64,000 nt of DNA, from contig NZ_LN929769.1 of NCBI RefSeq assembly GCF_001493375.1, positions 124,001 to 188,000 of the forward strand, in the 5' to 3' direction. The notes below the pieces were generated by a model. It made no database searches and was not told the origin of the DNA. It saw only the letters and a list, made by a program, of their open reading frames with translations. The position numbers were made by a program, and so were the translations under genes. Positions 17,386-25,720 of the stretch are shown piece after piece. How positions within the stretch are numbered: the stretch's first letter is position 1; each line of letters begins with the position of its first letter. This stretch comes from Streptomyces specialis. Its GTDB lineage: Bacteria > Actinomycetota > Actinomycetes > Streptomycetales > Streptomycetaceae.

Positions 17386-18955
17386 ATGTCGCAGCCACCT
17401 CCACCGCCGCCGCACCAGCCGCCCCCGGCGGCGGCTCCGGGGCCCCCACCCTGCCCGGCGCGGCCCCCCGGCCCCGGTCCCTTTTCCCCCTCGGCCGCGG
17501 CGGCGGAAGAGGCCGGTCGCGATCTCTGTCGCGGCCTGCTCGAGGATCCCAACCGCAAAGGCTCTATCAAGATCTATTTTTTTTTCAAAGCAGAAGCCGG
17601 CATACGATATTTCTGCCTGTCTCGTGGGTTCGGGGATGTGTTTAAGAGACAGGCTCCTGACGGCCGGCGGCGTCTGGCTGCTGACCGGCGACGACGGCGG
17701 GGAGCCGGCGGCCCAGGACCCGGCCCCCACCCCGGACGGGCTGCCCGCCGAGCCGATCCAGGCGTCCCTCGCCTGGGACCTGCCCTCGCCCCCGGTCACC
17801 GTGGAACAGATCCTCCACACCGCCAAGGGCGCCTGGTTCGTGGACGACGCCTTCGTCCGCGTCATGCCCGACGCGATCGTCTCCTACGACCTCGCGACCG
17901 GCCGCGAGAACTGGACCTTTCCCTTCGAGTCCTCCGAAGGCGACTGCCTGGTCTCGCCCAACGCCTCCGAGAACCGCGTCGCCCTCCTCCAGGGCCGCGA
18001 CTGCGAGGTGCTGACCGTGGTCGACATCACCGACGGCACCGAGGTCATGAGCATGCCCCTCGACTCGCAGTGGCCGACCTCCTCGTCCTCCACCCCCGCC
18101 ATCCTCGGCGATGTCGTGGCGATCGGCACCGGCGTCAGCGGCATGGGCTTCAGCGTCTCCCGGGAGGAGAAGCTCTGGGAGTCCCGCACCAACGACCGCT
18201 GCCGCGAGAACGAGTACATGGTCGTCGACGACATGTTCATCTCCCACCTCACCTGCGGCTCGATGGGCGAGGAGGGCGGCAGCATCCGCGCCACCGACGA
18301 GGCGGGCGAGGAACTGTGGGAGTGGGAGTACCCGGCGACGTACGAGAACGGGGAGCTGTCCGTCAACTCCGTCGTCTCCGTCGACCCGTTGGTCGTCACC
18401 GCGACCGTCGGCGAGGACATCACCGACCCCGGCGCCGCGCACATCTTCGTCGTGGACGAGCAACACCGTGAGATAGCCCACGACTTGGACTACGACATCG
18501 ACCGCTACCTGGACCCGTGCGAGGTCAACACCCTGGGCGACTGCTGGCTGGGCGTGGTCCACGACGGGTTCCTCTACCTGCCGACCAACGTCCCCTACGG
18601 CGACAACGCGGTCGCCGCGTTCGACCTGGCACGCGGCCAGGCCCTGTACGAGGTCGAGGCCATCAACGGCGGCCAGATCTGGCCGTTCGGCGTGCAGGAC
18701 GGGAAGATCCTCGCCTACCAGCCGGCGAGCGACACCCTGGAGGGCATGGTCGTCGCGATCGACCCGGAAACGGAGAGCGCCGCACCCGTCATGGCCCTCG
18801 ACCGGGCCGCCCGCGCCCAGGAGTTCGCCCTCATGTCCAGCTTCATGGTCCATAATCAGCAGCCCATGTGGCACGACAACACCCTGGTGCTGGCCAACCG
18901 GACGTTCTACGACGGCGACGACGAGAGCAAGCCCGCCCTCCTCGTCTACCGGTGA
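17386..18955 (+). CDS. PQQ-type beta-propeller surface protein, interrupted by adapter sequence
   Basis: The start ATG 17386 gives MSQPPPPPPHQPPP, the proline-rich cytosolic head typical of streptomycete membrane-anchored PQQ-like propeller proteins. The C-terminal 430 residues (from about 17655) form repeated beta blades with Trp/Asp-rich motifs such as IVSYDLATGRENWTF and FDLARGQALYEVE. Between about 17520 and 17652 the sequence is foreign: an AT-richer patch, a T run and a Nextera adapter. The expected TM helix and linker are missing and the frames do not join. The native gene probably encodes one continuous extracytoplasmic sensor-like protein of unknown ligand. Confidence 0.7.
17586..17652 (-). 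other. Illumina Nextera P7 adapter with index embedded in assembly
   Basis: On the plus strand this reads the P7 flow-cell sequence (CAAAGCAGAAGCCGGCATAC), then TTCTGCCT, which equals the Nextera i7 index N703, then GTCTCGTGGGTTCGG and GATGTGTTTAAGAGACAG, the transposase read-2 primer and mosaic end. There are only a few base errors. On the minus strand the adapter is followed by a run of nine A, the usual read-through pattern. It is a library artefact, not biology. Confidence 0.97.
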
Positions 18956-19015
18956 CGGGACGACCGGCCCCACGCCGGCGCCCGCGAGCGCGGTCGAAGC
19001 GAGCGTAGGAGACGT

Positions 19016-19693
19016 ATGAGCGTACGGGTCGTGGTCGTCGACGACAGGAGGCTGGTCGCGGAAGCGCTCGCCTCCGCCCTGCGGGTGCGCGGGCACCGGG
19101 TCCTCGGGGCCGGGGCCCCGATCGGCCGGGGCGCGGACCTGGTGGTCGGCAAGCAGCCCGACGTGTGCCTGCTGGGCGCGCTGGAGCCCGAAGCGCCGGG
19201 CGCGCTCGACCCGTTGCGGCGGCTGCGCCACGAGTGCCCCCGGGTGGCGGTCGTCGTGCTCGGCCCGGTGCCCAACCCCCGGGGCGTGGCGGCGGCGTTC
19301 GCGGCGGGCGCGCGGGGCTACGTGCGGCACGACGAGCGCATCGAGGGCGTGGAACGCGCGATGCTGAAGGCGAAGGCGGGCGAGGCGGCGGTGACGCCGC
19401 AGTTGCTGCGCGACGCGTTCGCCGAACTGCTGCACCCGCGCACGGCGGACCAGGCCGAGGGGGCGCGGCTGGCGGCGCTGCTGACGGACCGCGAGGCGGA
19501 CGTGCTGGTGCGCATCGTCGAGGGCGAGGACACCCGGCGCATCGCCGCCGGCCTGGGTGTCGCGCCCAGCACCGCCCGCACCCACGTCCAGCGGCTGCTC
19601 ACCAAGCTCGGCACGGCCTCGCGCCTGGAGGCCGCGGCCCTCGCCGTCCGCACCGGCCTCCTCGATCACCTCGCCGCCTCCCGCGACCTGTGA
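19016..19693 (+). CDS. LuxR-type regulator with degenerate receiver domain
   Basis: Protein of 225 aa with ATG 19016 and GGAGAC upstream. The N-terminal receiver-like domain (1-120) keeps the acidic pair VVVDD, but the phospho-acceptor position is glycine (DVCLLGALEP instead of LLD), the usual Thr is Gly (VVVLGPV) and the usual Lys is replaced (GYVRHDE). It therefore cannot be phosphorylated in the standard way. The C-terminal LuxR/GerE helix-turn-helix is normal: LTDREADVLVRIVEGEDTRRIAAGLGVAPSTARTHVQRLLTKLG (about 160-203), given here as a landmark region. The gene precedes galE-galK with a 240-nt gap; a regulatory link is possible but unproven. Confidence 0.88.
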   Translation: MSVRVVVVDDRRLVAEALASALRVRGHRVLGAGAPIGRGADLVVGKQPDVCLLGALEPEAPGALDPLRRLRHECPRVAVVVLGPVPNPRGVAAAFAAGARGYVRHDERIEGVERAMLKAKAGEAAVTPQLLRDAFAELLHPRTADQAEGARLAALLTDREADVLVRIVEGEDTRRIAAGLGVAPSTARTHVQRLLTKLGTASRLEAAALAVRTGLLDHLAASRDL

Positions 19694-19933
19694 TCCCTGG
19701 GGCCCCGAGCCCCTGAGCCTTTCACCCCGTGATGTGGTGATCCCGTGATCTTCTGTTCCACGGGAACGCCCGCGCGCGTGTCCCGGCGCCACTAAGCTCG
19801 CTGACGTCCGCCACGCCGGTCTCCGCCCACCGCGCCGGCACCCCCGGCCCGTCCGGAGCCCGGCCGGGGCGCGTCGGTGAGTGACGTACTGCCGAACGGC
19901 CGCGGCCGGCCGGCCGGGAAAGGTGGCGACCTG

Positions 19934-20905
19934 ATGAGCAAGTACCTGGTGACGGGCGGCGCGGGTTACGTCGGCGGCACGGTCGCGGCGCACCTGCTGG
20001 CGGCGGGCCACCACGTGACGGTGCTGGACGACCTGTCCACCGGCTTCCGCGCCGGGGTCCCGGAGGGCGCCGACTTCGTCGAGGGCCGCGTCCAGGAGGC
20101 GGGCAAGGTGCTGGACGGCTCCTTCGACGGCGTCCTGCACTTCGCCGCCTTCTCGCAGGTCGGCGAGTCCGTGGCCGACCCCGAGAAGTACTGGCGGAAC
20201 AACGTCGGCGGCACCGTCGAACTGCTCCGCGCCATGCGCGAGGCGGACGTGCGCACCCTGGTCTTCTCCTCCACCGCCGCCGTCTACGGCGAGCCGGACA
20301 CCGTCCCGATCACCGAGGACGCCCCGGCCGCGCCGGGCAACCCGTACGGCGCCACCAAGCTCGCCGTCGACCACATGCTGAGCGGCGAGTGCGCCGCGCA
20401 CGGCCTGGCCGCCGTCTCCCTGCGGTACTTCAACGTGGCGGGCGCCCACGCCGGCGGGATACTGGGCGAACGGCACGACCCCGAAAGCCACTTGATCCCG
20501 ATCATCCTGCAAGTGGCGCTCGGCCGCCGGGAGTCGATCGCGATCTACGGCACCGACTACCCGACGCCGGACGGCACCTGCGTGCGCGACTACATCCACG
20601 TGGACGACCTCGCGAACGCCCACCTGCTGGCCCTGGCGGCGGCCACCGCCGGCGAGCACCTGATCTGCAACCTCGGCAACGGCAACGGCTTCTCCGTCCG
20701 CGAGGTCATCGACACCGCCCGCCGCGTCACCGGCCGGCCCGTCCCCGCGGTCGCCGCCGAGCGCCGCCCGGGCGACCCGGCCGTCCTGGTGGCGTCCGCC
20801 GCCCGCGCCCGTGCCCGCCTCGGCTGGCGCCCCGCCCGCCCGGACCTGGCGGACATCATCGGTGACGCCTGGGAGTTCGCCCGGCGGACGGAGAGGCGGC
20901 CATGA
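19934..20905 (+). CDS. galE: UDP-glucose 4-epimerase
   Basis: NAD-dependent short-chain dehydrogenase-fold enzyme (323 aa) that interconverts UDP-galactose and UDP-glucose. ATG 19934 is chosen for the Rossmann start MSKYLVTGGAGYVGG with an AAAGGTGG ribosome binding site; the frame is open further upstream. Catalytic residues are visible: Ser in FSSTAAVYGE (about 115-124) and the YGATK Tyr/Lys pair (about 138-142). NPYGATK and the later RYFNVAGA block are typical of GalE. The stop overlaps galK (ATGA), so the two form an operon of the Leloir pathway. Confidence 0.94.
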   Translation: MSKYLVTGGAGYVGGTVAAHLLAAGHHVTVLDDLSTGFRAGVPEGADFVEGRVQEAGKVLDGSFDGVLHFAAFSQVGESVADPEKYWRNNVGGTVELLRAMREADVRTLVFSSTAAVYGEPDTVPITEDAPAAPGNPYGATKLAVDHMLSGECAAHGLAAVSLRYFNVAGAHAGGILGERHDPESHLIPIILQVALGRRESIAIYGTDYPTPDGTCVRDYIHVDDLANAHLLALAAATAGEHLICNLGNGNGFSVREVIDTARRVTGRPVPAVAAERRPGDPAVLVASAARARARLGWRPARPDLADIIGDAWEFARRTERRP

Positions 20906-22050
20906 CCCACGAGCGACTGTTCGGCGCCGCCCCTGAGGGCCACTGGTCGGCCCCCGGCCGGGTCAACCTGATCGGCGAGCACACCGACTACAACGACGGC
21001 CTCGCGCTGCCCCTGGCCCTGCCGCACACCACCAAGGCCGCCGTATCCCGCCGCGCCGACCGCCGGCTGCGGCTGTTCTCCGGCGGGTTCTCCGGCGACC
21101 TGCCCGGCGCCGGGCCGGTGGACCTCGACCTCGACGCCCTCGCCCCGGGCGCGGTGACCGGCTGGGCCGCGTACCCGGCGGGGGGGGTGTGGGCGCTGCG
21201 CGAGGCGGGCCACGAACTGGGCGGCCTGAACATCTCCTACGAGTCCGACGTCCCCGTCGGCGCGGGCCTGTCGTCCTCCGCCGCCCTCGAAGTCGTCACC
21301 GCCACCGCCCTGAACGACATCTTCGGCCTGGACCTGACCCCGGTCGCCGTGGCCCGCACCGCCGCGCGGGCGGAGAACGACTTCACCGGCGTCCCCTGCG
21401 GCATCCTCGACCAGATGGCGTCCGCCTGCTGCACCTCGGGCCACGTCATGCGCCTGGACACCCGCGACCTCGGCCGGCGCCAGATCCCGTTCGCCATGGC
21501 CCTGGAGGGGCTGCGGCTGCTGGTGATCGACACCCGGGTCCGGCACGCCCACGCCGACGGCGCCTACGCGCGGCGCCGCGTCGAGTGCGAGGCGGGCGCG
21601 GCGGCCCCGGGCGCGCCCGCGCTGCGCGACGTTGCCGCCGAGGACCTGGACGACGCGCTGGCCCGCCTGCCCGACGACGTCCTGCGCCGCCGCGTCCGCC
21701 CCGTGGTCACCGAGAACGACCGGGTGGCGCGGGCCGTTTCGCTGCTCGACGCCGGGCGCGCCCGCGACATCGGGCCGCTGCTGTCCGCCGGACACGCCTC
21801 GCTCCGCGACGACTTCGGGGTGTCGTGCCCCGAACTCGACCTGGCCGTCGAGGTGTCGGTCGGGGCCGGTGCCCTCGGGGCCCGCATGACGGGCGGCGGC
21901 TTCGGCGGTTCGGCCCTCGCCCTGGTGGACGCGGGCGCGGCCGAGTTCACCGCGCGGGCCGTCCGCGCGGCCTTCGACCGGGCCGGTCATCACCCGCCGC
22001 GCATCTTCGAGGCGATCCCCTCGTCCGGCGCGCAACGCGTCCCGGTGTGA
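20902..22050 (+). CDS. galK: Galactokinase
   Basis: GHMP kinase (382 aa) that phosphorylates galactose at C1. The three family motifs are present: galactokinase signature GRVNLIGEHTDYNDG (about 18-32), ATP-binding VPVGAGLSSSAALEV (about 116-130), and C-terminal MTGGGFGGSAL (about 330-340). The catalytic Arg (GRVNL) and Asp (in CGILDQM) are in place. ATG 20902 overlaps the galE stop by four nt. No galT is found next to galE, unlike the galTEK arrangement described in Streptomyces. Confidence 0.95.
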   Translation: MTHERLFGAAPEGHWSAPGRVNLIGEHTDYNDGLALPLALPHTTKAAVSRRADRRLRLFSGGFSGDLPGAGPVDLDLDALAPGAVTGWAAYPAGGVWALREAGHELGGLNISYESDVPVGAGLSSSAALEVVTATALNDIFGLDLTPVAVARTAARAENDFTGVPCGILDQMASACCTSGHVMRLDTRDLGRRQIPFAMALEGLRLLVIDTRVRHAHADGAYARRRVECEAGAAAPGAPALRDVAAEDLDDALARLPDDVLRRRVRPVVTENDRVARAVSLLDAGRARDIGPLLSAGHASLRDDFGVSCPELDLAVEVSVGAGALGARMTGGGFGGSALALVDAGAAEFTARAVRAAFDRAGHHPPRIFEAIPSSGAQRVPV

Positions 22051-22291
22051 CGTCTTCGATACGCGCACTTCGGCGAAAGGGCTACCGCCGCCCGCCGGCA
22101 CCCGTAATCTGAGGAGAAGCACCGGTGGGGGCCGGTGCCGCTTTCAGGGGGCGAGACAGGTGGGTGCGGCGCCCACGGACCGGCACCGGTGCCGTGCGGC
22201 GGCGGCCGTGCGGACGCACCCCGGGGCCGGGGCGACGGCGTCGTGCCCGCCGAGCCCGCCTTTCCGCTGCCGAGGCGACCGAGGGGCCGCT

Positions 22292-22954
22292 GTGGATCGA
22301 ATTCGGGTGCTCGTGGTGGACGGGCACCGGATCTTCGCCGAGTCGCTGGCCACCGCGCTCACCGCGGAGCAGGACGTGGACGCGATGGCTGTCGGAAGCG
22401 CGCCCGCCGCTCTGCACCAGCTCGAACGGGCGCCGTTCGACGTCCTGTTGCTCGATGCCGGTCTCGACGGCGACGCGCCGGGCGACGGTTCGCTGCTCAC
22501 CGCGGCCCGGGAGCGCCGGCCCGCCCTCCGTGCTGTCATGCTCGCGGCATGCGACGATCCGGTGCGGGCCGCTCTCGCGCTGACCGCGGGCGCCAGCGGC
22601 TGGGTCGCCAAGGACAGTTCCCTGGCCCGGCTCCTCCAGGTCGTCCGCGGCGTGCTGCGCGAGGAGACGCACGTCCCGCCCGCGCTGCTCACCGGAGTCC
22701 TCCGCGAACTGCACCGCGACCGCCGCCACCGCAGCGAACACGAGCGTCTCGTCGAGTCGTTGACCCCCCGCGAGCTGGAGGTCCTGCGCTGCATGCTGGC
22801 CGGTCTCGGCCGCAAGGCGGTCGCCGAGCGGCTCTACCTGTCCCCGCACACGGTCCGCACCCACATGCAGAACGTCCTGGGGAAGCTCGGCGTCCACTCC
22901 ACCCTGGCCGCCGTCGCCCTCGCCCGCCGCGCCGGGGTCCCCCCGGCGGAGTGA
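22292..22954 (+). CDS. NarL/FixJ-type response regulator
   Basis: Protein of 220 aa; GTG 22292 with GAGGGG upstream gives MDRIRVLVVDGHRIFAESL, the natural receiver start, so the longer upstream open frame is rejected. The receiver keeps the phospho-acceptor Asp in FDVLLLDAGL (about 49-58) and Lys in GWVAKDS; the usual Thr is Ala (VMLAACDD). The C-terminal LuxR HTH is LTPRELEVLRCMLAG followed by KAVAERLYLSPHTVRTHMQN (about 152-190). No sensor kinase gene is adjacent. Upstream is a gap of 240 nt after galK. Confidence 0.9.
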   Translation: MDRIRVLVVDGHRIFAESLATALTAEQDVDAMAVGSAPAALHQLERAPFDVLLLDAGLDGDAPGDGSLLTAARERRPALRAVMLAACDDPVRAALALTAGASGWVAKDSSLARLLQVVRGVLREETHVPPALLTGVLRELHRDRRHRSEHERLVESLTPRELEVLRCMLAGLGRKAVAERLYLSPHTVRTHMQNVLGKLGVHSTLAAVALARRAGVPPAE

Positions 22955-23077
22955 CACCCCGCGCGGACACCCGCGCGTGGCCCGCCCGTACCCCCGGTGG
23001 GCATATGCCGTACGCCCGTGCGCCGGATAAGTTGTCAACGAGCAGGCATCGCAGGCACGTCGGCAGGAGTCGAGACA

Positions 23078-23905
23078 GTGGCGGACAACCAGCCAGCAGA
23101 CAGCGGCACTTCGCGTGTGCCCGACAGGATCGACACGTCCGTCCCGCATTCCGCCCGGTTCTGGAACTATCTGCTGGGCGGCAAGGACAACTACGAACCC
23201 GACCGCCAGGTGGGCGAGTACATCAAGGAACACATGCCGGGGCTGGTGGACGTCGCCCGGACCTCCCGGCACTTCCTCGCCCGCGCCATCCGCCATCTGG
23301 TGCTGGAGGAAGGCATCCGGCAGTTCCTCGACATCGGCACCGGCCTGCCCACCGCCGACAACACGCACCAGGTCGCCCAGCGCGCCGCCGCCGACTGCCG
23401 GATCGTCTACGTCGACAACGACCCGCTGGTGCTGGCCCACGCCCGCGCCCTGCTGACCAGCACCCCCGAGGGCGCGACCGCGTACATCGACGCCGACGTG
23501 CGCGACCCGGACGCCATCCTCGACGCCGCCGCCGCGACCCTCGACTTCGACAAGCCGGTCGCCCTCGTCCTGATGGGCATCATGGGCCACATCGAGGACT
23601 TCGAGGTCGCCAAGTCGCTCATCCGGCGCCTGCTGGCGCCGCTGGCGCCCGGCAGCTTCCTCGTCCACTACGACGGGACGAACACCACCGAGCAGATGGT
23701 CGCCGCCGAGGAGGAGTACACCGCCAGCGGCGCCGTGCCGTACTACGTGCGCAGCCCCGAGCAGATCGAGGCGGCTTTCGAGGGGCTGGAGCTCGTCGAG
23801 CCGGGAGTGGTGCGACTCCCCGACTGGCGGCCGGAGTTCGAGGCCTTCAACGGTCCTGCCCACGTCGACGCGTTCGGCGGTGTGGGGCGCAAACCCCTGC
23901 CGTGA
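23078..23905 (+). CDS. SAM-dependent methyltransferase (DUF574/Methyltransf_19)
   Basis: Protein of 275 aa; GTG 23078 with GGCAGGAG upstream (MADNQPADSG). Family hallmarks: PHSARFWNYLLGGKDNYEPDR (about 24-44), the SAM-binding FLDIGTGLPTADNTHQVAQ (about 87-105), VYVDNDPLVLAHARALL (about 112-128), and a late GVGRKP end. DUF574 proteins are expanded in streptomycetes, often beside HTH/DUF5753 or DUF6879 genes, as here. The substrate is unknown. It is directly upstream of module B, whose promoter candidate begins 30 nt after this stop codon. Confidence 0.9.
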   Translation: MADNQPADSGTSRVPDRIDTSVPHSARFWNYLLGGKDNYEPDRQVGEYIKEHMPGLVDVARTSRHFLARAIRHLVLEEGIRQFLDIGTGLPTADNTHQVAQRAAADCRIVYVDNDPLVLAHARALLTSTPEGATAYIDADVRDPDAILDAAAATLDFDKPVALVLMGIMGHIEDFEVAKSLIRRLLAPLAPGSFLVHYDGTNTTEQMVAAEEEYTASGAVPYYVRSPEQIEAAFEGLELVEPGVVRLPDWRPEFEAFNGPAHVDAFGGVGRKPLP

Positions 23906-23934
23906 CCGCCCTTGTCACGCACCGTGTCGCCCTC

Positions 23935-23965
23935 TTGACGCTGCACAAACAAGGGGGCGTATGGT
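23935..23965 (+). promoter_or_regulatory. Candidate promoter of the second DUF6879/HTH module
   Basis: TTGACG at 23935-23940 and TATGGT at 23960-23965 (spacing 19) lie 71 and 46 nt before the start of the 80-aa gene at 24006. The same TTGACG occurs at nearly the same distance before module A. Confidence 0.4.
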
Positions 23966-24005
23966 CGTGCGATCCGGCACAAACCGCGGAGCGTGGGAGG
24001 CAGTC

Positions 24006-24248
24006 ATGGCACTACGGTTCATCGCGAAGGACCCGGCCACCAACGGAACCCAGTGCCCCACCGTGCTGGTGGACGAGCACAACGCCGATCTCGTTCTCCA
24101 GGGTTGGAAGGCCGACCCGGGCACCGAGGAGGAGTGCGGCAAGTTCGGTCCGCTTCCCGAGACCGAGGCGGTGATCCGTATTCCCGCCCGCATGGTCCCG
24201 GCCATCAGGGAGGCGTGTGATGTCGCAGAGCGATCGGCTGTTCGTTGA
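24006..24248 (+). CDS. Small conserved protein, first gene of DUF6879/HTH module B
   Basis: Protein of 80 aa; ATG 24006 is preceded by GTGGGAGGCAGTC. It begins MALRFIAKDPATNGTQCPTV, contains VLQGWKAD (about 30-37) and ends in IRIPARMVPAIREACDVAE. It is paralogous to 7897-8163. The next gene starts at 24220 within this one, giving a 29-nt overlap and implying coupled translation. The role is unknown. Confidence 0.78.
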   Translation: MALRFIAKDPATNGTQCPTVLVDEHNADLVLQGWKADPGTEEECGKFGPLPETEAVIRIPARMVPAIREACDVAERSAVR

Positions 24249-24744
24249 CCTTCTGGCGAACTGCCGTCGTTCCGCCGTCCACCTGGAGATGAGAGACGTC
24301 TACGGCATCGAGGAGGAGGACGCGGCCTTCGCCGCGTGGAAGGCCGGCCACCGGCCCGATCCGGCGGATCCGGCGTCGTGGTGGACGGACTTCCACACGT
24401 GGGTGAGGGATGCGGCGGCCCGGGGAGTGAGATTCCGCCGGGCCCGCATCGTCTCCGAACCCGTCACGGACTACATCCGGTACGAACACGCCTGCACGTT
24501 CCAGAACATCGCCGCGGGAGAAGAGGTCCGGTGGCTCCCGCGGCGCGAGGCGTCGGATCTCGCCCTGCCGGGGAACGACTTCTGGTTGTTCGACGACACC
24601 ACGGTCATGTTCAATTATTTCACTGGTAAGGGGGGTTCAGCGGGCGCTGAGTTGAATCAGACCTCGTCCGTCGCGAAGCTGTGCTCAGCAGCGTTCGCCG
24701 CTGTGTGGGAGCGAGCTGTCCCGCATCAGGAGTATCAGGTCTGA
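24220..24744 (+). CDS. DUF6879 family protein, module B
   Basis: Protein of 174 aa; ATG 24220 with GGAGG upstream (GTG 24217 one codon earlier is also possible). It shares with the 8123-8641 paralogue the blocks HLEMRDVYGIEEED, FRRARIVSEPVTDYIRYEH, VRWLPRR, LPGNDFWLFDD and the C-terminal VWERAVPHQEYQV. A short AT-rich codon stretch near 24605-24625 is unusual for this genome and fits an acquired origin. It stands between the small partner gene and the HTH regulator. Confidence 0.87.
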   Translation: MSQSDRLFVDLLANCRRSAVHLEMRDVYGIEEEDAAFAAWKAGHRPDPADPASWWTDFHTWVRDAAARGVRFRRARIVSEPVTDYIRYEHACTFQNIAAGEEVRWLPRREASDLALPGNDFWLFDDTTVMFNYFTGKGGSAGAELNQTSSVAKLCSAAFAAVWERAVPHQEYQV

Positions 24745-24769
24745 CGCCGTACCACCGAGAGCAAAGTGC

Positions 24770-25621
24770 ATGTCCGTATCGCCGTCCTCCAGCGCCCAGG
24801 CAGCGCGCGAGGCCGTCGCCGCGCGTCTGCGGGACCTCCGCCTGGACGCCGGGCTGACCGGACGCGGGCTGGCCGTCCGCTGCGGCTGGAGCGAGGCCAA
24901 GACCTCGCGCATCGAGAACGCGCGAACGCCCCCCTCCGACGCGGACCTTCGCGCCTGGTGCGAGGCATGCGACGTCCCGGAGCAGATCCCCGACCTCATC
25001 GCCGCCTCCCGCAACGCCGAGTCGCTGTACGTGGAATGGCGGCGGCTCCAGCGCACCGGACTGCGCCGCCTCCAGGAGTCGTACGTGCCGCTGTACGAGC
25101 GGACCCGCAAGTTCCGCGTCTACTGCTCCACGGTGATGCCCGGCGTGCTCCAGACCCGGGAGTACGCCTCCGCGCTCCTCGGCTCGATAACGCAGTTCCA
25201 CGGTGCCCCCGACGACGTGGAGCAGGCCGTCGACGCCCGGCTCGCCCGGTCGCGGATAGTGCACGAGGGCGGGCGGCACTTCGCGCTGCTGGTCGAGGAG
25301 GCCGTGCTGCGCTACCAGATCGGTGACGCCGAGACGATGGCCGGCCAACTCGGCCACCTGCTCAGCCTGATGACGCTGCCGTCGGTCTCGCTCGGCGTGA
25401 TCCCCTTCGGCGCGGGCCCCCGCCGGCTGTGGACGCTGGAGACGTTCAGCCTCTACGACTCGGGCCAGGCGTTCGTGGAGCTGCTCACCGCTCAGGTCAC
25501 CATCACCGCGCCCAGCGAAATGGCCATGTACGAGCGGGCGTTCAGCCAGATGTCGCGGCTGGCGGTCTACGGGCCCGAGGCCAGGGCGCTCATCGGAGCG
25601 GCGGCGGCCTCACTCGGTTGA
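24770..25621 (+). CDS. XRE-type HTH regulator with DUF5753 (Scr1-like), module B
   Basis: Protein of 283 aa starting at ATG 24770. The HTH (about 12-66) has RLRDLRLDAGLTGRGLAVR and CGWSEAKTSRIEN; the DUF5753 domain has YCSTVMPGVLQTREYA, LVEEAVLRYQIGD and LPSVSLGVIPFG. It is closely similar to 8647-9510 along its full length. Such regulators are thought to work with the small proteins encoded beside them; their ligands are unknown. A PCMT-like methyltransferase gene follows 99 nt downstream on the same strand. Confidence 0.9.
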   Translation: MSVSPSSSAQAAREAVAARLRDLRLDAGLTGRGLAVRCGWSEAKTSRIENARTPPSDADLRAWCEACDVPEQIPDLIAASRNAESLYVEWRRLQRTGLRRLQESYVPLYERTRKFRVYCSTVMPGVLQTREYASALLGSITQFHGAPDDVEQAVDARLARSRIVHEGGRHFALLVEEAVLRYQIGDAETMAGQLGHLLSLMTLPSVSLGVIPFGAGPRRLWTLETFSLYDSGQAFVELLTAQVTITAPSEMAMYERAFSQMSRLAVYGPEARALIGAAAASLG

Positions 25622-25720
25622 CTCGCGCGAAAACCGGTGCAAGATCGTGGCCGGTTCTCGCGGACCGTTCTTACCTTCCTCCTGTGGAACCAAGGTTGCG
25701 AGGCCCCCGCGGAGTTGCAC

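Noticed and set aside
17642-20659. 1005-residue minus-strand open frame over the propeller, LuxR and galE genes
   Set aside because: No family features and a composition of antisense shadow; it covers three well-supported genes.
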